From a virus: a stretch of 56,760 nt of DNA. The notes below the pieces were generated by a model. That model had not been told where the DNA came from. It searched no databases and worked only from the letters and a program-made list of their open reading frames with translations. Location: positions 1 to 56,760 of the IMG/VR virus record IMGVR_UViG_3300011116_000470, one strand, 5' to 3'. The position numbers were made by a program, and so were the translations under genes. Of the stretch, positions 16,302 through 23,374 are shown piece by piece; within the stretch, counting starts at the first letter, position 1; each line of letters begins with the position of its first letter.

Positions 16302-16687
16302 GCTAGTTCTGCCAAGAAGGCCGGGTAGTCGGCGGGCTTTAGCTGGGGGCCTTTGGCTGCGCCGAACTTGGCCAACGCGGCCAAGACCTTGGCCCGGTCT
16401 TTAGTCCATGTGTCCGTGATGGCCTTGGCCACCATGTCGTAGTCAATACCAGCGGTCGTCGCTTGCGTAGAGGTTGTCTCCGAAGAACCGGTCGTAGCGG
16501 TCGTAGGCCCTATCTCCGACGTGGCGGTGGCTTGCGCCTCGGCCTTGGCGGCTTTTGGCGCTTTCCCCTTTGGGGCGGAGGGAACCTCCGCATCTGGCTC
16601 GGGCACCGCTACACGGGCGCTCTGTAGGGTTGCGTTGAGGGCGTTCACTGCGTCGGTGAGGCCCTTGATTGTGTCTTCTAGGCTCAT
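16298..16687 (-). CDS. First gene of the leftward operon, unknown
   Basis: The 129-residue protein has an N-terminal helix (MSLEDTIKGLTDAVNALNAT), a disordered Ala/Pro/Lys/Thr linker (about 28-80) and a compact C-terminal helical domain (YDMVAKAITDTWTKDRAKVL). ATG 16687 follows GGAGATACCC, the same type of site as the DUF2815 gene. Two small ordered ends on a flexible linker suggest an adaptor that bridges partners, perhaps in the replication complex; this is inference. Confidence 0.7.
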   Translation of the reverse strand: MSLEDTIKGLTDAVNALNATLQSARVAVPEPDAEVPSAPKGKAPKAAKAEAQATATSEIGPTTATTGSSETTSTQATTAGIDYDMVAKAITDTWTKDRAKVLAALAKFGAAKGPQLKPADYPAFLAELA

Positions 16688-16841
16688 GTGGGTATCTCCA
16701 TAAATCCACAACACAATTGTTGTGGCGAGGCGATCTTACATCACATTTTGGGCAGTTGCTGTAACTTTTTAAAAAATATTTGTTGTAAACCACAACTTTC
16801 TGTTGTAGGATCGGGCTCTCTACAACTTTTTGGAGTAAAAA
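16688..16841. promoter_or_regulatory. Divergent early control region with repeated ACAAC/GTTGT half-sites
   Basis: This 154-bp region separates the leftward replication operon from the rightward early operon and is AT-rich in its centre. Six half-sites occur: ACAAC at 16708, 16792 and 16822, and GTTGT at 16719, 16782 and 16802. A rightward promoter candidate is TTGTAA (16784-16789), 16-bp spacer, TAGGAT (16806-16811). A leftward promoter may lie near TTACAG (16766-16761) with TAAGAT-like bases downstream, but its spacing is poor. Half-sites overlap both, as expected for repressor control. Confidence 0.65.
16706..16725. promoter_or_regulatory. Palindromic operator candidate
   Basis: CCACAACACAATTGTTGTGG has perfect 8-bp arms (CCACAACA / TGTTGTGG) around four central bases. 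It sits 19 bp in front of the first leftward gene, so a bound protein would block that transcript or its initiation. Its core ACAAC-N6-GTTGT recurs at 24509-24524 and, with one mismatch, at 22102-22117. Confidence 0.7.
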
Positions 16842-17045
16842 ATGATGCGCCGCATAGGACTACGCGAACTGCTCAAAGAGCCGTTCAAAAAGCCAACACC
16901 GCTAGAGGTGATCGCCGCCGAGTTAGCAGAGGCCCATCTGGCCAAGCTGCAAGCAGAGACCGGAGTCGAGTACGCCCAGTCCATCGTGGACTATAACGTC
17001 AACCGAATCACGCGGCTCAACGCCCGCATGGAGGAATACAAATGA
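16842..17045 (+). CDS. First rightward early gene, small helical protein
   Basis: The 67-residue product is basic at the N-terminus (MMRRIGLRELLKEPFKKP) and then helical with charged residues. GGAG lies six bases before ATG 16842; a second ATG follows directly. It ends in an ATGA overlap with the next gene. Similar small proteins with a LEVIAAELAEAHLAKLQAET-like helix are common in phage early regions, without known function. Confidence 0.75.
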   Translation: MMRRIGLRELLKEPFKKPTPLEVIAAELAEAHLAKLQAETGVEYAQSIVDYNVNRITRLNARMEEYK

Positions 17046-17266
17046 AAGACGAGATTGCAGGTGCGATTTACGCCAAGGAATACACCGATTGGCACATCAA
17101 GACGGGTGGCTTTGCGCGGGACATGACACTGCGTGACCACTTTGCGGGGCTGGCTATGCAAGGGATGATATCAAGCGGCAACCTACCGGTGTCAGTAAGT
17201 GATGAAGAGATTGCAGATGCCGCATACGAAATGGCAGACTTAATGCTTAAGGAGCGCAACAAATGA
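17042..17266 (+). CDS. Small conserved phage protein with DHFAGLAMQ motif
   Basis: The 74-residue protein contains TLRDHFAGLAMQGMI (about 28-42) and a C-terminal EEIADAAYEMADLMLKER helix. This pair of motifs is a familiar phage and prophage small-protein signature of unknown function. It is coupled to both neighbours by ATGA overlaps. Confidence 0.8.
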   Translation: MKDEIAGAIYAKEYTDWHIKTGGFARDMTLRDHFAGLAMQGMISSGNLPVSVSDEEIADAAYEMADLMLKERNK

Positions 17267-17640
17267 AAAAACTTATCGCTATCACCGCTGCTGTAGCAGC
17301 ACTTGCGGGTTGTTCCTCGGACGCAGACATTGCATCACGCAATATGTCCAAGGCGGCAGACCAGTTTGAAATCACGCGCCGTGTGGTGTTTTACAACGGC
17401 ATCACTGGCGACTACGTGCTGACTGTCGAGGGCTTGTGTTCGTTGGGCAATTACGACAACCACAGGGGACTGTCCATCACTTGCAAGGTAGGGCCGAATA
17501 GCTACAAGAAGCACTTCCTTGGCCTGTCCGACAACGTGACTTATTTTGTCGAGCAGTTGGAAGCCAAGCCAGCCAGTGTGTACCACTACCGTGTGATATT
17601 TAAACCCGCTGCAATCATTCCTGATGTGGAGGTCAAATGA
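17263..17640 (+). CDS. Predicted beta-sandwich lipoprotein
   Basis: The 125-residue protein starts with a lipoprotein signal peptide (MKKLIAITAAVAALAGCSS) whose lipobox LAGC puts the modified Cys at residue 17; the SS after it favours outer-membrane sorting. The mature part (NGITGDYVLTVEG...KKHFLGLSDNVTYFVEQL) is beta-rich and matches a phage lipoprotein family often named beta-sandwich lipoprotein. Early expression plus envelope location would suit superinfection exclusion, but no evidence here proves that. It is linked to both neighbours by ATGA. Confidence 0.85.
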   Translation: MKKLIAITAAVAALAGCSSDADIASRNMSKAADQFEITRRVVFYNGITGDYVLTVEGLCSLGNYDNHRGLSITCKVGPNSYKKHFLGLSDNVTYFVEQLEAKPASVYHYRVIFKPAAIIPDVEVK

Positions 17641-17822
17641 CTGAATACAACCCTTACGTGGCTGAATACAAACTTCACGTACCGCCGTCGCCTGTTGGGT
17701 ATTGGGTGTTGTACGCCGAAGCGCCGCAGCAAACTATGTTTGCTATGTATCACAAACCCACAGACGAGCAGATTGCCAACACCGAACGGTTGCTAGGCTG
17801 GACATGGAAGGACGCAAAATGA
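17637..17822 (+). CDS. Small early protein, unknown
   Basis: The 61-residue protein is rich in Tyr and Pro at its N-terminus (MTEYNPYVAEYKLHVPPSPVG) and ends in a Trp-containing helix. It starts in the lipoprotein stop (ATGA) and ends in an ATGA with the next tiny gene. No family is recognised. Confidence 0.65.
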   Translation: MTEYNPYVAEYKLHVPPSPVGYWVLYAEAPQQTMFAMYHKPTDEQIANTERLLGWTWKDAK

Positions 17823-17914
17823 ACACATGGCCCTTTCCCACCACGCCACTACCCGATAAGCCCTACAAGCGAGTACCCGTTAACCCTGACAACTACGAGG
17901 ATGCACCACTATGA
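17819..17914 (+). CDS. 31-residue proline-rich microprotein
   Basis: MNTWPFPTTPLPDKPYKRVP and then a short polar end: a Pro-rich peptide of 31 residues. ATGA overlaps on both sides fit it exactly between its neighbours in the translationally coupled string, the main reason to call it. A longer frame in the same register upstream (from 17702) is probably a shadow of the 17637 gene. Confidence 0.6.
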   Translation: MNTWPFPTTPLPDKPYKRVPVNPDNYEDAPL

Positions 17915-18132
17915 ACTGCTGTAACGCAAACGGAGACTGCACACAAGGTAAAGACTGCCCTGTACGCAAGCAGCGCATCAAAGAAATCAATGATGCCTAC
18001 GCCAACGGGTTTAAAGACGCACAGATAGATGACCCGATAGACGATCTCGCCCACACATTCAAGGGATTGATAACCTTGCTTACGGTGGTGCTTTGTGTGT
18101 GGGTCGTGTACTTACTTATTTGGGGGAAGTAA
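17911..18132 (+). CDS. Cys-rich small membrane protein
   Basis: The 73-residue protein has an N-terminal Cys cluster (C3, C4, C10, C16 in MNCCNANGDCTQGKDCPVRK), a charged middle, and one C-terminal membrane segment (LITLLTVVLCVWVVYLLIW, about 53-71). The Cys-rich part would probably face the cytoplasm and could bind metal. Similar short Cys-plus-TM proteins are frequent in phage early regions. ATGA upstream and TAATG downstream tie it into the operon. Confidence 0.75.
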   Translation: MNCCNANGDCTQGKDCPVRKQRIKEINDAYANGFKDAQIDDPIDDLAHTFKGLITLLTVVLCVWVVYLLIWGK

Positions 18133-18347
18133 TGAACATCATTGAACTAGCGAAACAAGCGGGGTTTCAAGACGCAGATTGGAATTACATCAAAGCCCTT
18201 GCAAAGTTTGCCGACTTGGTAGAAGCAGCAGCCCGTGCTGACGAGCGCGAAGCGTGTGCCAAGCTGTGCGATGAAGTCGGCAAAGAAAGCCTAAGCCAAT
18301 GGCCCTACAGGTTTGCAAACATGATTAGAGCAAGGGGAACAACATGA
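18132..18347 (+). CDS. Small protein with EREACAKLCDE motif
   Basis: The 71-residue protein contains ADEREACAKLCDEVG (about 36-50), a helical motif seen in many short phage and bacterial proteins of unknown role. A related EREECARLADEAE appears at 24217. The TAATG overlap fixes the start at 18132; an earlier in-frame start at 18093 would overlap the membrane protein. Confidence 0.75.
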   Translation: MNIIELAKQAGFQDADWNYIKALAKFADLVEAAARADEREACAKLCDEVGKESLSQWPYRFANMIRARGTT

Positions 18348-18427
18348 CAGGCTACCAATCTTATTGCGTGTACTGCAAGCGTCCCGTGTACACAATACTA
18401 ACCAAGTGTAGGAGTTGCGGAAAATGA
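18344..18427 (+). CDS. 27-residue zinc-ribbon microprotein
   Basis: The peptide has two CxxC pairs (C8/C11 and C22/C25), a minimal zinc ribbon. It begins in the previous stop (ATGA), ends in an ATGA with the next gene, and shares its MTGY start with that gene, which also has two CxxC pairs. A zinc-bound fold of this size is plausible; its target is unknown. Confidence 0.65.
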   Translation: MTGYQSYCVYCKRPVYTILTKCRSCGK

Positions 18428-18786
18428 CAGGGTACAAATCAAAATGCGATATGGCGCAGGACAAGTTAGCACAGCCAGCGCTGGAGCCTAATTGGACTTG
18501 TAACGAATGCGGAGCGCAGGAATTTACATCAGCGCTGTCTGAAGCTGACCTTGACTATCTCGCGTGTGCAAATTGTGGTGGCAACGAATTTCACAAAGAA
18601 ACCTTGGCACAGCCAGTGCAGGATATGGAGTTTGCGAGGATTCGAATACAAGTGGGCAATAAGTTCGTCGAAGGATTATTGACGCACGCGCAATTGCTTC
18701 GTGCAGACAATCCTTGGGCGTTAATCGAACACAAAGTCGCAATATGCGTTGCCACACTAAAGGAAATATATGAGCAAAAAACTTAA
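18424..18786 (+). CDS. Zinc-ribbon early protein with LAQP segments
   Basis: ATG 18424 overlaps the previous stop; an upstream TTG is unlikely. The 120-residue protein has a Cys4 zinc ribbon (CNEC about 28-31 and CANC about 51-54) flanked by two LAQPA/LAQPV segments (about 15 and 64), which also occur in the next gene. The C-terminal half (RIRIQVGNKFVEGLLTHAQLL) is a small mixed alpha/beta region. It may bind nucleic acid or host RNA polymerase; this is inference. Confidence 0.7.
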   Translation: MTGYKSKCDMAQDKLAQPALEPNWTCNECGAQEFTSALSEADLDYLACANCGGNEFHKETLAQPVQDMEFARIRIQVGNKFVEGLLTHAQLLRADNPWALIEHKVAICVATLKEIYEQKT

Positions 18787-19075
18787 AGAAGCCTTGGCAC
18801 AGCCAGCGCAGGAGCCTGTGGCTTGGATGTACGACTGGCTTTGTGACGGCAAGCTAATTACAGGATGGATTGCGCACAGTGAATCCGAGATTCCCAAATC
18901 AATGGCATTCAACATCCGCCCTCTCTACACCACCCCACCACAGCGCATATGGGTAGGGCTTACGGATGATGAAATTAAAAAGATATGTGAAAAAAACAAA
19001 TGGGACAGTAGTTGGCAATCTTTGCGGTTTGCTCGTGCAATTGAAGCCGCACACGGTATAAAGGAGAACACATGA
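18770..19075 (+). CDS. Small LAQPAQEPVAWM family protein
   Basis: The 101-residue protein contains LAQPAQEPVAWMYDWL and later PLYTTPPQRIWVGLTDDEI, a pairing very common in small proteins of Burkholderiales phages and prophages and one basis for the host guess. The function is unknown. It overlaps the previous gene by 17 bp and the next by an ATGA. Confidence 0.75.
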   Translation: MSKKLKEALAQPAQEPVAWMYDWLCDGKLITGWIAHSESEIPKSMAFNIRPLYTTPPQRIWVGLTDDEIKKICEKNKWDSSWQSLRFARAIEAAHGIKENT

Positions 19076-19278
19076 AAGTACACCACCTTAAAGACTGGAA
19101 CGCTACTGCCATGCTTACCCATGCGCTAGAGCGCATAGCGCCTGAGCAATCTTGCGTTGTGCTGTTTTACGAAGATGGCGAACTTAAAAAACTATCGGCC
19201 CATGTGGACAACCAACACGCCGTGTGGATGTACGAAATTGCAAAGCTGACTGTGTTGCATGAATGCCTTGCCCATTAA
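19072..19278 (+). CDS. Small early protein, unknown
   Basis: The 68-residue protein contains a CVVLFYEDGELKKLSAH beta-hairpin-like segment and ends HECLAH. It starts in an ATGA overlap. No domain is recognised. Confidence 0.65.
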   Translation: MKVHHLKDWNATAMLTHALERIAPEQSCVVLFYEDGELKKLSAHVDNQHAVWMYEIAKLTVLHECLAH

Positions 19279-19290
19279 AGGAAAAGAACA

Positions 19291-19554
19291 ATGCGTAAGT
19301 CAACCCATGCCGACATCCGCGAGGCGCTGCGAAAGATGCCCGATGGGCTTACCATCGTGGCCATTTGCTACATGACCGGGCTGCGCGGCAGCACCGTGCG
19401 CCAAGCACTGCCCAGCATGCCCGATGTGTACATCGACCGCTGGGAGAAGACTGCCAAGACCAAGGGCTACCGAGCCATCGCTTGGCGACCGGTGTACATC
19501 GCCGTGCCCGTGCCGCCGAACCAACCAAAACCCACTAAAGAAAGCAAACCATGA
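19291..19554 (+). CDS. Small winged-helix-like protein
   Basis: The 87-residue basic protein has a helix-turn-helix-like region (IREALRKMPDGLTIVAICYM...STVRQAL) followed by a beta-wing-like segment (YIDRWEKTAKTKGYRAIAWR) and a Pro/Lys tail. This suggests sequence-specific DNA binding. AAAGGAAAAG supplies the ribosome site. It is coupled by ATGA to the following YdaS-like gene, so the two may act together. Confidence 0.6.
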   Translation: MRKSTHADIREALRKMPDGLTIVAICYMTGLRGSTVRQALPSMPDVYIDRWEKTAKTKGYRAIAWRPVYIAVPVPPNQPKPTKESKP

Positions 19555-19763
19555 CCGGAATCGAAGAAGCCATCCATGCCGTGGGCTCACAAGCCCAACT
19601 GGCCGACATCCTAGGCTGCACGCAGCAAAACGTGAGCAAGATGCTCAGCAACGGCTACGTGCCCACCAAGTGGGTCAGGGCCGTAGAGCAGGCCAGCGGC
19701 ATCCCGCGTGAGCGCCTGATCAACCCGGCACTGGCCGAGTTGCTTGCGCCCACGGACATCTGA
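19551..19763 (+). CDS. YdaS/Cro-like HTH regulator (second copy)
   Basis: The 70-residue protein shows the family pattern clearly: SQAQLADILGCTQQNVSKML (helix-turn-helix, about 13-32), YVPTKWVRAVEQASGIPRER and an INPALAELL end. It is a likely repressor or antirepressor of the early region. It is distinct in sequence from the one at 10156, so the genome has two such regulators but no visible integrase. Confidence 0.85.
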   Translation: MTGIEEAIHAVGSQAQLADILGCTQQNVSKMLSNGYVPTKWVRAVEQASGIPRERLINPALAELLAPTDI

Positions 19764-19872
19764 TAGACTGTTCGGTGGACACGGCTAGGACTGGGGTAGC
19801 TCCCCCGCCCGAAAAGCGAACTACCCCCGCCTGCCGCTGTTTCTTCTTTGGGGTACGTTGCTGGGTAGAACA
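19764..19872 (+). promoter_or_regulatory. Intergenic region before the primase gene
   Basis: This 109-bp gap can form a stem GGGGTAG (19793-19799) with CTACCCC about 20 bases later. There is no T-tract. No convincing promoter is seen; TAGACTG near 19765 is a weak -10 candidate. The following start codon has only a poor ribosome site, so the fold could affect translation. Confidence 0.3.
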
Positions 19873-21924
19873 ATGACAAACACAACGCCAGACTTGCCAC
19901 CGATTGGCCAAGTCTTCAACGGGGACAACATCCCCCAAGAGCTCAAGGCCCTGCGCCGTTGGGCCGTTTGGAAGGCCATCTGGAACGAGAGCCGCCAAAA
20001 GTACGACAAGGTGCCCTACAACGCCATGCACCGGGGGCTCTCCACCAAGAACGTGTCCGACTGGGGCGACTACGAGAGCGCTGCGGCCACGCTGCGCCTG
20101 AACCCTTCGCGCTACCACGGGCTTGGGCTGGTGCTCACCGACATATCGGACGTGGTGGGCATCGACCTTGACGAGTGCCGCGCCAACGGCCAGATCGCGC
20201 CATGGGCGCGGGAGGTTGTTGAGGCCATGGGCAGCTACACCGAGATCAGCCCAAGCGGCACAGGGCTGCGCATTCTGGCCACAGGGGCCACCAACACGGA
20301 CTGGAACAACCACGACGTGGGGATTGAGGTCTATGGCGGCCATACGGCCCGTTTCCTGACGATTACGGGCCACACCTCCAAGCCCCGGCCCATGGCCCCG
20401 GCCAAGGCCGAGGTGCTGGCCAACTTGTTCGAGCAGTACGGCAAGACGCGCAAGGCCGCGCCCGTGATTCAGATCGCCATGCCCGAGCTTATCCACGAGA
20501 TGGCCTTGCCGGACGTGCAGGACATGGACATCCCCGAGGCCACCCGAGAGTTGCTGCTGCACGGGCCGAGCGAGGACGTTACCGACCGCTCCGCTGCCCT
20601 GCACGCCGCTGGTGTGCAGCTTTACAGCGCCGGGTACGACGACGCCACGGTGCTGTCCATCCTTGCGGCCAGCCAGCCGGTCATGGACATCGCGCTGGCC
20701 CACCGCAACAAAGACCCCGAGCGGGCCATGACGTACTTGTGGGTTGAGCACTGCCAAAAGGCCAAGCCCAAGGCCACTACCAAGGCCACCATTTTGGCCG
20801 ACTTTGACGACCTCACCAGTGACCCGGAGGTGGCCGCACAGCTAAAAAAGTCCAACGAGGCCAAGGCCGCAAAAGAGAGCCGGTTCAAGCTAGAGACGGC
20901 ATCGGAGTTCGTAGTGCGCCGCAAGGCCTCGTGGATCATCAAGGGAGTGCTGCCCAACGCCAACTTGGGCGTTATCTATGGGGCTTCAGGCTCGGGCAAG
21001 TCGTTCTTTGCTTTTGAGCAGGCAGCGGCGATCGCCCGTGGCATCGACTGGCGCGGCCACCGCACCACCAAGTCCAAGGTCTGCTGGGTGGCCGCAGAGG
21101 GCCAAGAGGACATGCGCAAGCGGGTGGCCGGGTACTGCGTACACCACGGCATAGACCCCTCGCAGCTTGAGAACCTGTACTTCGTGGCCAACGCGCCCAA
21201 CTTGCTGGACATAGAGGACACGCGGGCGCTGGTCAAGCAGATAAGGGTTCAGGGCGACTTTGACCTCGTGGTGATGGACACGCTGGCCCAAGTCATGTCT
21301 GGGGGCAACGAGAACAGCGGCGAGGACATGGGCAAGGTGCTGGGCCACTGCAAGGAGATCACCCGGCTCACCAACGCCATGGTCGAGTTGATCCACCACA
21401 GCGGCAAGGACGAGTCCAGAGGGGCACGGGGCTGGTCAGGCCTGCGGGCCGCGTGTGACTTTGAGTTTGAGGTCATCCGGGCCGAAGAAGAGCGTGTGGC
21501 CATCGTGACCAAGATGAAGGGCGGGGCCGACGGCGAAGAGTTTGGCTTTAGGCTTGAGACCATCGTGGTGGGGCAGGACGAGGATGGCGACGACGAGACG
21601 ACCTGCGTGGTGGCCTTCACCGATGGCAGCAGACAGTCCGTGGCGGCGTCCAAAGGCCCCAAGGGTGACACCAACGCGCTGGTGTTCCAGACGGCCAAAG
21701 ACCTGATTGATTTCGGTGGCGAGAGCCCCGTTACCGAGCACGAATTGATCACGGCAGCGGTGAGCAAGATGCCGGTGGCGGAGGCCGGGAAGCGCGATAC
21801 AAGGCCCCAGACTGCCCGGCGGAGCTTGAAATCGCTTATTGAGGGCGGGTTTTTGGTTCAGAATGCTCTTGGCCATGTGACGGTTTTTGGTGGCACGAAG
21901 CCGCAAAACAATGCGTATAAGTAA
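19873..21924 (+). CDS. PrimPol / RepA-like ATPase, probable primase-helicase
   Basis: From ATG 19873 the protein has 683 residues. The N-terminal domain (about 20-190) has the primase-polymerase signature GIDLDE (96-101, metal Asp residues), PSGTGLR (127-133) and EVYGGHTARFLTITG, like phage NrS-1-type PrimPols. The C-terminal domain (about 335-540) is a RepA-like RecA-fold ATPase: Walker A GASGSGKS (370-377), Walker B LVVMDT (466-471), then HHSGKDESRGARGW (509-522). Combined, it would prime and open DNA at the origin. An origin-like palindrome array follows directly. The ribosome site is weak (GGGTAGAAC), so expression may be kept low. Confidence 0.85.
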   Translation: MTNTTPDLPPIGQVFNGDNIPQELKALRRWAVWKAIWNESRQKYDKVPYNAMHRGLSTKNVSDWGDYESAAATLRLNPSRYHGLGLVLTDISDVVGIDLDECRANGQIAPWAREVVEAMGSYTEISPSGTGLRILATGATNTDWNNHDVGIEVYGGHTARFLTITGHTSKPRPMAPAKAEVLANLFEQYGKTRKAAPVIQIAMPELIHEMALPDVQDMDIPEATRELLLHGPSEDVTDRSAALHAAGVQLYSAGYDDATVLSILAASQPVMDIALAHRNKDPERAMTYLWVEHCQKAKPKATTKATILADFDDLTSDPEVAAQLKKSNEAKAAKESRFKLETASEFVVRRKASWIIKGVLPNANLGVIYGASGSGKSFFAFEQAAAIARGIDWRGHRTTKSKVCWVAAEGQEDMRKRVAGYCVHHGIDPSQLENLYFVANAPNLLDIEDTRALVKQIRVQGDFDLVVMDTLAQVMSGGNENSGEDMGKVLGHCKEITRLTNAMVELIHHSGKDESRGARGWSGLRAACDFEFEVIRAEEERVAIVTKMKGGADGEEFGFRLETIVVGQDEDGDDETTCVVAFTDGSRQSVAASKGPKGDTNALVFQTAKDLIDFGGESPVTEHELITAAVSKMPVAEAGKRDTRPQTARRSLKSLIEGGFLVQNALGHVTVFGGTKPQNNAYK

Positions 21925-21995
21925 AAAATTGCGTGCAACAGTTGCAACAGTTGTGCAACAGTTGCAATCTGTTGCCTGTTGCAGATGCAACAGTT

Positions 21996-22022
21996 GCAAC
22001 ACACCCCTTTAGGGGGTGTTGC
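21996..22022. other. Strong hairpin inside the origin-like region
   Basis: GCAACAC(A)CCCC pairs with GGGGGTGTTGC around loop TTTA: 11 bp with one bulged A. No T-run follows in either direction. It may be a replication structure or a transcription barrier rather than a normal intrinsic terminator. Confidence 0.6.
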
Positions 22023-22101
22023 ATGTTGCAAGGCCAGTTGCGTTGCTGTTTGTAATTATTTACAAAAACTATCGGTGGAAGGAAAACAATAAAAATTTTT
22101 T

Positions 22102-22140
22102 ACAAAAAAGTTGTTGTACAAGCAAAAAGTCGTGTACACT
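22102..22140 (+). promoter_or_regulatory. Promoter with overlapping operator
   Basis: TTGTTG (22111-22116), an 18-bp spacer and TACACT (22135-22140) make a reasonable sigma70-type promoter for the genes from 22199. ACAAA-N6-GTTGT (22102-22117) overlaps the -35 and matches the operator-like motif at 16708 and 24509 with one mismatch. Confidence 0.55.
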
Positions 22141-22198
22141 TCAGCCATCGCAGCAAAAACTGCGGTACTTCTTAAACACACATACTTGGAGTATCAAA

Positions 22199-22483
22199 AT
22201 GGCTAAAGCAAAACTGGTGGTGGAATTGAATGAAGGATCGGTGGATCGTCTGGGTGTCTTGCTCGCACAGATCGCTGACCTTACCGAGCAAGCCGACGCG
22301 ATCAAAGACGCGATCAAGCGCGGCGGACAGTCCATCGAAGGCAGCCTATTCAAGGCCACCTTGGTGGACTCTGACCGCAAGGTCTTTGATAAGGAGTTCT
22401 TCGTTGAGCAAAACGGTGCCGACGTCTACGACGCCTACACCAAAAACACCGTCAGCGTTTCCGTCCGCGTCACATCCCGTTAA
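22199..22483 (+). CDS. Small early protein, unknown
   Basis: The 94-residue protein (MAKAKLVVELNEGSVDRLGV start) has a helix rich in Ala/Ile/Asp (LAQIADLTEQADAIKDAIKR) followed by beta segments. GGAG lies before ATG 22199; the frame is open far upstream through the origin-like region, but that part is noncoding in character. It may bind DNA or a replication partner, given its position. The family role is not known. Confidence 0.75.
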   Translation: MAKAKLVVELNEGSVDRLGVLLAQIADLTEQADAIKDAIKRGGQSIEGSLFKATLVDSDRKVFDKEFFVEQNGADVYDAYTKNTVSVSVRVTSR

Positions 22484-22503
22484 ACCAACCCTAGGAGCAC
22501 ATC

Positions 22504-23367
22504 ATGATCCGTTACGCAACATCTTCCCAGCAGTCCACCTTTCGCAGCCAGTCTGCCCTGTCCAACGAACAGATCGCCTACTACGCCCCCAGCGTGATGG
22601 CCAGCGAGGCCCACGAGAGCCGTGGCGAGCGCTACAGCTTCATTCCCACGATCCAAGTGATCGACGGCCTGCGGGCCGAGGGCTTTCAGCCCTACGAGAT
22701 TCGCCAGACCAAGGTGCGCGATGCCGGTAAGCGTGAGCACACCAAGCACATGGTTCGCATGCGCCACGCCAGTTCCATCGTGGCCGATGAGGTGCCCGAG
22801 ATCATCTTGCTCAACAGCCACGATGGCACATCGAGCTACCAGATCATGTCGGGCGTGTTTCGTTTTGTCTGCTCCAACGGCCTGATCGCTGGCGATATGT
22901 TCAACAACATCAAGGTTCGCCACAGCGGCAACGTGGTGGGCGATGTGATCGAAGGCGCGACCCGTGTGCTCGAAGACGCCAAGCAGATCGGCAGCCGCAT
23001 CGACGAGTACAAGGCCATAACCCTTAACTACGACGAGCAGACAGCTTTTGCTCGGGCGGCGCTGCAACTGCGCTGGGGCGATGACCAGCCCGTGGTGCCC
23101 GGCAGCATCTTGCGGCCCAGCCGCTGGCAAGACCGCGAGGACAACTTGTGGACGGTGTACAACCGCGTGCAGGAGAACATGATGAAAGGCGGCGTGCGCG
23201 GGCGCAGCGCAACTGGCCGTCGCACCACCACCCGCGCCGTGGGCGGCGTCACCGAGAACGTCAAGCTCAACAAAGCGCTGTGGACGCTGGCCGATACCAT
23301 GGCGGCTTTGAAGCTGGACAAGGCCACCGACCAGTTCATTGAGCAGTACGAGCACGCCTACCTGTAA
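22504..23367 (+). CDS. DUF932 family protein
   Basis: The 287-residue protein matches DUF932: SNEQIAYYAPSVMASEAHES, then RYSFIPTIQVIDGLRAEGF, KHMVRMRH, EIILLNSHDGTSSYQIMSGV FR and CSNGLI, in that order (about 20-145). The family is widespread on phages and plasmids, often called phage/plasmid-like protein; its activity is not settled, though links to DNA transfer or protection from host defence are discussed. AGGAG precedes ATG 22504. A second half (about 150-287) is more variable and basic (GRRTTTRAVGG). Confidence 0.9.
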   Translation: MIRYATSSQQSTFRSQSALSNEQIAYYAPSVMASEAHESRGERYSFIPTIQVIDGLRAEGFQPYEIRQTKVRDAGKREHTKHMVRMRHASSIVADEVPEIILLNSHDGTSSYQIMSGVFRFVCSNGLIAGDMFNNIKVRHSGNVVGDVIEGATRVLEDAKQIGSRIDEYKAITLNYDEQTAFARAALQLRWGDDQPVVPGSILRPSRWQDREDNLWTVYNRVQENMMKGGVRGRSATGRRTTTRAVGGVTENVKLNKALWTLADTMAALKLDKATDQFIEQYEHAYL

Positions 23368-23374
23368 CCCCAAC

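Larger units (their letters stand above)
21925..22198. other. Candidate replication origin: palindrome array plus AT-rich tract
   Basis: Downstream of the primase-ATPase lies an array of GCAAC/GTTGC half-sites. TGCAACAGTTGCA occurs perfectly at 21934-21946, 21954-21966 and 21986-21998. GCAACAGTTG also occurs at 21944-21953, and CTGTTGCCTGTTGCAG at 21969-21984. After a large hairpin comes an AT-rich stretch (about 22045-22110) including AAAAATTTTTTACAAAAAA. Repeated binding sites beside an AT-rich unwinding zone and the replication protein gene are typical of an origin. No experiment backs this; the sites could also serve a repressor. Confidence 0.55.

Noticed and set aside
17702-17818. Upstream extension of the 31-residue microprotein
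   Set aside because: It would overlap the 17637 gene completely; the ATGA at 17819 is the natural start.
19720-20757. Long open frame on the minus strand opposite the primase gene
   Set aside because: It is the complement of a clear PrimPol-ATPase gene; composition is Val/Gly/His-rich without motifs, as expected for an antisense shadow in GC-rich DNA.
22016-22198. N-terminal extension of the 22199 gene through the origin-like region
   Set aside because: That part is AT-rich, Cys/Lys/Asn-heavy and contains the promoter; GGAG precedes ATG 22199.
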